Shown piece after piece: positions 35,226-41,941 of a stretch of DNA of 64,000 nucleotides. Made by a program: the position numbers and the translations under genes. Positions within the stretch are counted from its first letter, which is position 1, and each line of letters starts with the position of its first letter. Source of the stretch: Shewanella avicenniae (lineage in GTDB: Bacteria > Pseudomonadota > Gammaproteobacteria > Enterobacterales > Shewanellaceae); contig NZ_CP071503.1 of the NCBI RefSeq assembly GCF_017354945.1, forward strand, positions 2,542,001-2,606,000, written 5' to 3'. Under the pieces are notes generated by a model. That model searched no databases. It was not told the DNA's origin and saw only the letters and a list, made by a program, of their open reading frames with translations.

Positions 35226-35291
35226 GGTTGAATTTCCGTTGCCGTATTTTCGGTTTCAGTACTTTCCGTTTAAGTACTTTCCGTTTCGGTA

Positions 35292-36758
35292 TTAGCCAAC
35301 GCTGATTAACGTGACCTCACCGTTTTCATCCACTTCGGCCATATGGCCTTTTGGCTCACGCATGAACAGTAAGCAACCCACACCGAACAGCGCAGATACC
35401 GCGATGGTGTAGAAGAAGGCTTGTACTGACACTAAAGAGTAGACGGTCAGAAAGAACACCGCACCCACGTTACCGTACGCGCCTGTCATACCGGCGATTT
35501 GGCCCGTCAAACGGCGTTTAATCAACGGCACTGCGGCGAATACGGCACCTTCACCCGCTTGGACGAAGAATGAGCAAGCCATGACCGCAACAACCGCTAA
35601 CGGCAGGCTCCAGCTGGCATCAATCTGTGCCACAGTGAAGTAACCCGCAGCTAAGCCTGCAGTTAAAATCAACAGGGTTGATTTACGGCCAAAACGGTCT
35701 GAAATCCAACCGCCGCCTGGGCGAGACATCAGGTTCATAAAGGCGTAAGAAGAAGCCACCATACCGGCTTGCGCCAAACCTAAGCTGAAGGTTTCAGCGA
35801 AGAACATTGGCAACATGGATACTACCGCCAGCTCAGAGCCGAAGGTCGAGAAATACAATACGTTCAGTACGGCCACTTGCTTAAATTGATAACGTTCAAA
35901 CTCAGGTACTTCTTTTTCAAATACATGACGGTTAACTTGCCAAGTATTATAAAAATCAATCACTAACAGTACAGCCAGCACCACAATCACTGCCGTAACC
36001 ATCGTTGGGGTCAGCATTTTCACACCTGCTGGTGACAGTTTCCAACACAGCAAACCCAGCGTGGCATACATTGGCAGTTTCATCAGCAGTAACAACCAGA
36101 AGTCGCCTTTGCTGGTCACTTCCATCGCGCCTGATTTCTTTGGCTTGAAGTAGGTTGAGCCTTTCGGGGTGTCACTGGCACCGATGTAGTAGATCACACC
36201 GATGATGATGCTCATTACGCCAGTCAGCGCAATTGCTGCACGCCAGCCGTAAGGTTCGCCAATGGCCAGTGCTAACACCGGCAAGCAGAATGCGGCTGCG
36301 GCTGAACCAAAGTTACCCCAACCGCCGTAGATGCCTTCTGCGGTGCCGAGTTCTTTGGCTGGGAACCATTCGCCGATCATACGGATACCCACCACAAAGC
36401 CTGCGCCGATAAAGCCAAGCAGGAAGCGCGCAATCGCTAACTGGGTAAAGCTGTCAGCAAAGGCGAAAAGAAAACAGGGTAGCGAACAAATCACCATCAG
36501 TGATGAGTAAACTTTACGTGGACCAAATTTGTCGGTCACCATGCCGATGACCACCCGCGCTGGAATGGTCAACGCCACGTTCAAAATCAACAGGGTTTTG
36601 ACTTGCTCCTTGGTGAGCCCCAAGCTTTCGCTGATCAGGCTCATCAACGGCGCGGCGTTAAACCACACCACGAATGACACAAAGAACGCCATCCAACTCA
36701 AGTGCATGATTTTCATCTTGCCCTTGAACGAAAACAGATTAAATTTTTCCTGACTCAT
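35292..36758 (-). CDS. narK: NarK-type nitrate/nitrite transporter (MFS)
   Basis: A 488-residue major-facilitator permease of the nitrate/nitrite porter family, with about twelve membrane segments. Motifs include VVWFNAAPLM, the conserved nitrate signature GWGNFGSAAA, and a second one, GAYGNVGAVFFLT. It should take up nitrate for NasA. The start at 36758 has AGGAG 8 nt upstream and comes 2 bp after the nirD stop; a reading from 36779 adds seven residues. Called nasA in Pseudomonas nomenclature. Confidence 0.88.
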   Translation of the reverse strand: MSQEKFNLFSFKGKMKIMHLSWMAFFVSFVVWFNAAPLMSLISESLGLTKEQVKTLLILNVALTIPARVVIGMVTDKFGPRKVYSSLMVICSLPCFLFAFADSFTQLAIARFLLGFIGAGFVVGIRMIGEWFPAKELGTAEGIYGGWGNFGSAAAAFCLPVLALAIGEPYGWRAAIALTGVMSIIIGVIYYIGASDTPKGSTYFKPKKSGAMEVTSKGDFWLLLLMKLPMYATLGLLCWKLSPAGVKMLTPTMVTAVIVVLAVLLVIDFYNTWQVNRHVFEKEVPEFERYQFKQVAVLNVLYFSTFGSELAVVSMLPMFFAETFSLGLAQAGMVASSYAFMNLMSRPGGGWISDRFGRKSTLLILTAGLAAGYFTVAQIDASWSLPLAVVAVMACSFFVQAGEGAVFAAVPLIKRRLTGQIAGMTGAYGNVGAVFFLTVYSLVSVQAFFYTIAVSALFGVGCLLFMREPKGHMAEVDENGEVTLISVG

Positions 36759-36760
36759 GA

Positions 36761-37084
36761 TTATGCTCCTGCCAGCCAAACGCCGGTTTCATCAATTCGA
36801 ACAGCCACTTTCTCAGCGCTGAGCTGTGGTTCTTCCAAACACTCACCTGTGGTGAGGCGATAATGTTGCTTATACAGCGGTGAGCAGACGTACAACTCAC
36901 CGGCTAATTCACAAATCTGGCCGCGTGCCAGCAGGCTAACGCCACTGGCAGGGTCACGGTTATCCAGCGCAAATACGCCTTGTTGTCCCAGATTAAAAAT
37001 CGCCACAGCACGCCCGGCGACCCAGGCGGCGATACCTTTTCCTACCGGCAATGCGGAGGGATCACATACTCTTTCCCAGCTCAT
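36761..37084 (-). CDS. nirD: Nitrite reductase [NAD(P)H] small subunit
   Basis: A 107-residue Rieske-fold subunit of assimilatory nitrite reductase (start MSWERVCDPSALPVGKG). As usual for NirD, the Rieske Cys/His ligands are not all present. Its ATG overlaps the nirB stop by 4 bp, so the two are translationally coupled. Works with NirB to reduce nitrite to ammonium. Confidence 0.92.
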   Translation of the reverse strand: MSWERVCDPSALPVGKGIAAWVAGRAVAIFNLGQQGVFALDNRDPASGVSLLARGQICELAGELYVCSPLYKQHYRLTTGECLEEPQLSAEKVAVRIDETGVWLAGA

Positions 37085-39639
37085 AGGGTTTCCTCCTCAG
37101 CTGCTGGTGTTAGATTGATGGCGGGAATACGTTGCCCGCGCACCCGTTGGTATGGCAAAGCAGCCGCAGTTGGCGCCGCTTGCGGATTGACAAACTCACT
37201 GAAGCGCGCCCGCAGTTCAGGGGTTTCAACACTGGTTTTCCACTCGCATTGGTAGCTATCCACCACAGCTTGCATCTGGCTTAACAGCTCATCGCCGATG
37301 CCGAGCGAGTCTTCTAAAATCACTTGTTTGAGGTAATCAAGGCCACCGTCGAGGCTTTCGAGCCAGACGGAGGTACGTTGCAGCTTGTCAGCAGTGCGCA
37401 CGTAGAACATCAACACTTTGTCGATAAGCTCAACCAATTCGGCATCGTTCAAATCGCTGGCGAACAGGTCGGCGTGACGGGGTTTCATGCCACCGTTACC
37501 GCAGACATAGAGGTTCCAGCCTTTGTCGGTCGCAATCACGCCGATATCTTTGCCTTGGGCTTCGGCGCATTCTCGGGTACAGCCCGATACCGCCATTTTC
37601 AGTTTGTGTGGTGAGCGCAAGCCCTTGTAACGGTTCTCTAACTCAATCGCCATGCCGACTGAGTTTTGCACCCCGTAGCGGCACCAAGTGCTGCCGACAC
37701 AAGACTTCACGGTACGCAGTGATTTGCCGTAGGCGTGGCCGGTTTCAAACCCAGCGGCGATCAGTTGCTCCCAAATTTCTGGCAGTTCAGATAACTTGGC
37801 GCCGAACAGATCGATGCGCTGACCGCCAGTGATTTTGGTATACAGATCGTAACGCTTGGCTACTTCGCCGATAGCAATCAGTTTGTCTGGGGTAATTTCG
37901 CCACCGGCGATGCGCGGTACGACGGAGTAAGTGCCATCTTTTTGCAGGTTGCCGAGGAAGGCATCGTTTGTGTCTTGCAGTTGACCGCGACTCTCTGACA
38001 ACACATGACCGTTGTAGAGCGAGGCAAAAATTGACGCTGCAGCAGGCTGACAGGTATTACAACCCACGCCATGCACGTGTGATTTACCGTGTTTGGCCAG
38101 CAAAGTGGCGAAGTCTTTAATGCCTTCCACTTGGCACAGGTGGAACAGCTCCTGACGGCTGTACTCGAAGTGGCTGCACAGCGCTTTGCTCACTTCAACA
38201 CCTTGCGCCGCCAAGCCTTCGTTGATCACCTTCTGCACACTGGCCGAACAACCACCGCAGCCAGAAGCTGCTTTGGTACAACGTTTGATATCGCCAAGCG
38301 ACGCCGCACCTTCGGCCACGGCTTTGAGAATACTGCCACGTCTCACCTGATGGCAGGAGCAGATCAAATCGTTATTGGATTTTGGCAAGGCTGGCGCATC
38401 ACCCGACAGCAACATGGCGGCTGCGCTACCTTCAATTTTGTGGCCGCTGAGATAGAGGTTCAGCAGCGTGCCGTAATCACTGGTATCGCCCACCAGCAGC
38501 GCGCCGGTGATCACGTTACCTGCATCATTGAGCCACAGCTTTTTGTAGATGCCTGCAGGCTCATCCATCAGTTCAACAAAACGGGTGTCGTCGCTACCAC
38601 GGCTGTTACCAATTGCAGCCACATCCACGCCCATCAATTTGAGCTTGGTGCTCATATCGGCACCTAAGAAGTCACCGTGGTGTTGCTCGGCAATTTCAAG
38701 TGAATGAACAATATGCCCTAACGCCACTTTCGCCATTTGGTAGCCGGGGGCAACTAAGCCAAAGATGCGGTCTTGCCAGCTGGCACATTCACCAATGGCG
38801 TACACATCCGCCACTGTGGTTTGGCAGAAGTTATCGACCGCGTAACCGCCGCGGGCGCCTTTTTCCAGCGCGCAGCTGTCAGACAGGTTGTCGTATGGGC
38901 GAATACCGGCAGAGAACACCAGCATGTCGGTATCGAGCAGTGCGCCATCGGCAAACTTGAGGCGCAGACGGCCAGTTTCACCATCAACGATCTCTTGGGT
39001 CACTTTGCTGGTGTGGATTTCCACCCCGAGAGCGGCGATTTTGGCCTTCAGCAACGCGCCAGCTTTGGCATCCAACTGCACCGGCATCAACTGTGGGGCA
39101 AACTCCACCACGTGGGTTTTTAATCCGAGCAGTTTCAGCGCATTGGCCGCTTCCAAGCCGAGCAGACCACCACCGATTACCACGCCGGTTTTGGCATTTT
39201 TAGCGGCCGCTTCAATCGCCAGTAGATCGTCAGTGGTGCGATACACCATGCAACCTTCGCGGTCACGGCCATTAATCGGTGGCACAAAACCGTAAGAGCC
39301 GGTGGCTAACACCAGCTTGTCGTAACTTTCACGAGTACCATCAGCCAGTAGCAGTGATTTGGCGTCACTGTCGATGCCGACCACAGTGGCACCCAGTTTC
39401 AAACTCACGCCCCACTCGGCATATTGCTCGGCGGTGGTCATGGCTAAATCGTCCAGCGCAGCGCCATTAAAGTAGGACGATAGCTGCACGCGATCGTATG
39501 CCACACGTTTTTCAGCGCCGATGACTAACACATCCAGATGCTGCTGCAGGCCTTGCTCGCACAGCTGTTCAACAAAGTTGTGGCCCACCATGCCGTTGCC
39601 GACGACCACTAATTTTGGCTTTGATTCAAAGTTTGACAT
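37081..39639 (-). CDS. nirB: Nitrite reductase [NAD(P)H] large subunit
   Basis: An 852-residue cytoplasmic enzyme. In order it has an FAD/NAD-binding pyridine nucleotide reductase part (VVGNGMVGHNF at 10-20, GVVIGGGLLGLEAA), a BFD-like [2Fe-2S] domain with ICSCHQVRRG and CGGC, and the siroheme/[4Fe-4S] ferredoxin-nitrite reductase repeats with CVGSTWCRYG and CTRECAEAQG. It reduces nitrite to ammonium using NAD(P)H and needs siroheme, for which cobA is in the same cluster. A 270-bp leader with a strong hairpin lies in front. Confidence 0.95.
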   Translation of the reverse strand: MSNFESKPKLVVVGNGMVGHNFVEQLCEQGLQQHLDVLVIGAEKRVAYDRVQLSSYFNGAALDDLAMTTAEQYAEWGVSLKLGATVVGIDSDAKSLLLADGTRESYDKLVLATGSYGFVPPINGRDREGCMVYRTTDDLLAIEAAAKNAKTGVVIGGGLLGLEAANALKLLGLKTHVVEFAPQLMPVQLDAKAGALLKAKIAALGVEIHTSKVTQEIVDGETGRLRLKFADGALLDTDMLVFSAGIRPYDNLSDSCALEKGARGGYAVDNFCQTTVADVYAIGECASWQDRIFGLVAPGYQMAKVALGHIVHSLEIAEQHHGDFLGADMSTKLKLMGVDVAAIGNSRGSDDTRFVELMDEPAGIYKKLWLNDAGNVITGALLVGDTSDYGTLLNLYLSGHKIEGSAAAMLLSGDAPALPKSNNDLICSCHQVRRGSILKAVAEGAASLGDIKRCTKAASGCGGCSASVQKVINEGLAAQGVEVSKALCSHFEYSRQELFHLCQVEGIKDFATLLAKHGKSHVHGVGCNTCQPAAASIFASLYNGHVLSESRGQLQDTNDAFLGNLQKDGTYSVVPRIAGGEITPDKLIAIGEVAKRYDLYTKITGGQRIDLFGAKLSELPEIWEQLIAAGFETGHAYGKSLRTVKSCVGSTWCRYGVQNSVGMAIELENRYKGLRSPHKLKMAVSGCTRECAEAQGKDIGVIATDKGWNLYVCGNGGMKPRHADLFASDLNDAELVELIDKVLMFYVRTADKLQRTSVWLESLDGGLDYLKQVILEDSLGIGDELLSQMQAVVDSYQCEWKTSVETPELRARFSEFVNPQAAPTAAALPYQRVRGQRIPAINLTPAAEEETL

Positions 39640-39726
39640 ACCTTTCTCCCGTGCTCACTGGCCTTGCTGGTGTTGAATCCGCTGCGAACAGCGATGCTTC
39701 AAGCTCAAAAAATCGTTAAAAACAAT

Positions 39727-39811
39727 CCATAAAAACAAAAGGCGCCAACCTGCCCTCGCTCAACAGCCGCGAATTCGCGAGCTCACTGAGCGTGAGGAAG
39801 TTGGCGCCTTT
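39727..39811 (-). terminator. Nested terminator-like hairpin in the nirB leader (possible attenuator)
   Basis: Read on the minus strand, AAAGGCGCCAAC pairs with GTTGGCGCCTTT across a 46-nt inner part, and the stem is followed by TTTTGTTTTTATGG. Inside, CCTCACGCTCA can pair with TGAGCGAGG with one bulge, and the centre is the self-complementary CGCGAATTCGCG. It lies between the TrpD2-ANTAR stop (39910) and the nirB start (39639), about 90 bp before the latter. It can end transcription after the upstream genes or act as a regulated attenuator of nirBD. Confidence 0.8.
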
Positions 39812-39871
39812 GCCATGGTTAAATTTTCAGTTAACCCGCGCGATGACCCTTGGGTGCTATTCGTTGCGGTC

Positions 39872-39887
39872 GCCCCCCGAAGGTGGC
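39872..39887 (-). other. Small UUCG-loop hairpin after the TrpD2-ANTAR stop codon
   Basis: On the minus strand GCCACC-TTCG-GGGGGC folds as a hairpin with a stable cUUCGg loop and one A-G mismatch. It lies 22 nt after the stop codon and has no T-run, so it is not a terminator itself; it may be part of the leader structure upstream of nirB. Confidence 0.45.
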
Positions 39888-39909
39888 CAAACAATATCGG
39901 TAACGCTAT

Positions 39910-41091
39910 CTACGCGGCAGCAACGTGCAGCAATAATTGCTGCGCTAACTTGTCCATGCTGATGCCGCAGTGCATTGATTTCTGTCTGAGCAGTTGAAAT
40001 GCTTCCTGCTCATCACGGCAGCCTTGCTTAATCAACACGCGACACAGGGCGTCGATTGCTGGGTTGGCCAGCCCTTTACCACTGGTAGCTAAAGCCACTG
40101 CCGATTCGGCTGTTGCCGCTTTGCCAAGCAGCAACAGCATGGCGGCCAAGGTGGCATTCACCGCGGCGGCTTGCAGACTGTTATCGCTGGCACCTGGGCG
40201 AGCTACGTCAGCAAAACGGGCTAACACTTCGTCATCGGTGCCGAGCAGTTGCAACTGTGCTTGGGTGCCTTGTGGCGCACATGCTGGCAACAGTTCACGC
40301 GTCACCGCACCATTGCGCCAAAACACCAATTCATTCTCAACGCGTGGGTTAATCTCCGCTTCACCTTGATGACCACGGAAAATCAAAATTTGTTGTGGCT
40401 GACTGTGAGCTGCCATCGCGCTCAGTACCGCCAGATAGTGATCATCTAAACCGTGATGGAAATACGTCCGCACACCGTATTGGCAGTTTGCTGGGTTGAA
40501 GAAACGTACCGCTTGGGTCAGTAAGCTACGTAATCCCAAGGTACGATGCAGTTCACGAATACGTGACCACAGCGGCAGCATGCTATCGAGCGCCATATAC
40601 ACAACGCCTTTGCTATCGAGCGCTTTGGCAGCACTTTTGGCATCAATCGCAGTAGCAATGCCGGCTTGTTTCACAAACGCCGCTACATGATTGCGCTTAG
40701 GTGAAGCTAATTCATCACCATGCAGCAATACCCGTTGGCCTTTTTTTCCAAGACGCAGTGCTGCAAACAGCAACCACGGAAACTGCTCGCGTTTACCGGC
40801 ATAACATGGCCAATCCAAGCTCACTGCCAGCTCAGGTACGCTGACAAATACGCTGAAATCCCGTAAGCCCAGTGCTGCACCGGCGACTTCTTCGGCGGTT
40901 TCGCCGCGATGACGCATGATCATCAGCAGTGCGCCAAATTGCAGGTCGTCCATTTCACCCTTGGCCCATAAGTGGATCATGGCGCGAGTTTCGTCGACGG
41001 TCAGCGTGCGCGCTTTCTTTGGTCCAGCGGCCAAGGCATGTACCAGTTCACGAGCAGTGATGGTGAACTCAAAATTAACCGGCGATAGCAT
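39910..41091 (-). CDS. TrpD2/YbiB-like glycosyltransferase-3 fold protein with C-terminal ANTAR-like domain
   Basis: A 393-residue protein. Residues about 10-320 match the anthranilate phosphoribosyltransferase-like TrpD2/YbiB group (TVDETRAMIHLWAKGEMDDLQFGALLMIMRHRGET, KREQFPWLLFAALRLGKKG). YbiB proteins are about 320 residues long and bind nucleic acid. The extra tail, residues about 335-390, fits the ANTAR RNA-binding antiterminator domain: IDALCRVLIKQ, EQEAFQLLRQKSM and DKLAQQLL align with the NasT/NasR pattern. GGAGG stands 8 nt before the ATG, and the gene overlaps cobA by 17 bp. It lies just upstream of the nirB leader hairpin, so an antiterminator role is inferred. Confidence 0.75.
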   Translation of the reverse strand: MLSPVNFEFTITARELVHALAAGPKKARTLTVDETRAMIHLWAKGEMDDLQFGALLMIMRHRGETAEEVAGAALGLRDFSVFVSVPELAVSLDWPCYAGKREQFPWLLFAALRLGKKGQRVLLHGDELASPKRNHVAAFVKQAGIATAIDAKSAAKALDSKGVVYMALDSMLPLWSRIRELHRTLGLRSLLTQAVRFFNPANCQYGVRTYFHHGLDDHYLAVLSAMAAHSQPQQILIFRGHQGEAEINPRVENELVFWRNGAVTRELLPACAPQGTQAQLQLLGTDDEVLARFADVARPGASDNSLQAAAVNATLAAMLLLLGKAATAESAVALATSGKGLANPAIDALCRVLIKQGCRDEQEAFQLLRQKSMHCGISMDKLAQQLLLHVAAA

Positions 41092-41941
41092 GGCGCAATC
41101 CTCCGTTCACAGATACCTGATGTTCGCCAACGTCGATGTCGTTGATCAGCTGTTGTAACTCACGCCCCACGGCGACCACTTCACCGATGATCATCAGGGT
41201 TGGGCCTTCGCTGCTGATGGTTTTTGCCACCGCCGCCATAGTGCCCACTGTGGCGTAGTGCAGTTGTTGGCTGTCACGGCAACCTGCACTGATAAACACC
41301 ATAGGTAACTCGCTTGAACCACCGGCGAGCAGCAAAGAAGCCGCGATTTTCTGCGCTTGGTCTTTGCCCATGTAGAACACCAGAGTGCTACCAAGATCGA
41401 GCAATGCGCGCCAATGGTGAGTCGTGTTGCCACTGGCTTGGTGGCCCGTCACTAATGTCACCGAGCGTGATACACCGCGATGGGTCAGCGGGATTGCGGC
41501 AGCTGCGGCACAGCCTAATGCGGCAGTCACGCCCGCCACAAATTGCGATTTAATGCCATGCTCGGCTAAAAACAGCGCTTCTTCAGTGCCACGACCAAAC
41601 ACGTTGGGATCACCGCCTTTGAGGCGCAGCACTTTTAAACCGCGTTGTGCCAGTGACAGTAGCTTGTGGTTGATTGCATCTTGGCTGGAAGACACCTTGC
41701 CACCGCACACTACGCCGCCGCGTTTGCCCATGTCGTAACGCTCGCAGCTTTCTGGTAACAGCGCCAGAATGTCGCTATCGACCAGCGCGTCAAACACTAC
41801 GGCTTCTGCAGTGCTAATCAATTTGAATGCCGCTAAGGTCAGGTTGCCCAAACTGCCACAGCCTGCACCGACTAACGCCACTTCACCTGCCATCAACTGT
41901 GGCAGTTGGTTGCTCGCCAACATCGCTTGCATGTTATGCAT
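41075..41941 (-). CDS. cobA: Uroporphyrinogen-III C-methyltransferase
   Basis: A 288-residue SAM-dependent enzyme that makes precorrin-2, the siroheme precursor needed by NirB. Motifs RLKGGDPNVFGRGTEEA and IPLTHRGVSRSVTLVTGH are standard. The first motif, normally GAGPGDPxLLT, reads GAGCGSLGNLT here, so the Pro and Asp of the SAM-site loop are changed. The start at 41941 is set by GGGGAG upstream and overlaps the nasA stop by 8 bp; a longer reading to 41998 is possible but lacks a ribosome-binding site. Confidence 0.88.
   Translation of the reverse strand: MHNMQAMLASNQLPQLMAGEVALVGAGCGSLGNLTLAAFKLISTAEAVVFDALVDSDILALLPESCERYDMGKRGGVVCGGKVSSSQDAINHKLLSLAQRGLKVLRLKGGDPNVFGRGTEEALFLAEHGIKSQFVAGVTAALGCAAAAAIPLTHRGVSRSVTLVTGHQASGNTTHHWRALLDLGSTLVFYMGKDQAQKIAASLLLAGGSSELPMVFISAGCRDSQQLHYATVGTMAAVAKTISSEGPTLMIIGEVVAVGRELQQLINDIDVGEHQVSVNGGLRHAIAG

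Noticed and set aside
39768..39779. CGCGAATTCGCG as a restriction or phage site of special meaning
   Set aside because: It is simply the self-complementary centre of the larger hairpin; nothing else points to a separate role.
39727..39811. Classic two-hairpin ANTAR target with hexaloops in the nirB leader
   Set aside because: I could not find two neighbouring hairpins with six-base loops carrying the expected A and G; only the nested terminator-like fold is clear.
39640..39909. Sigma-54 promoter in front of nirB
   Set aside because: No TGGCAC-N5-TTGCA-like element could be found on the minus strand.
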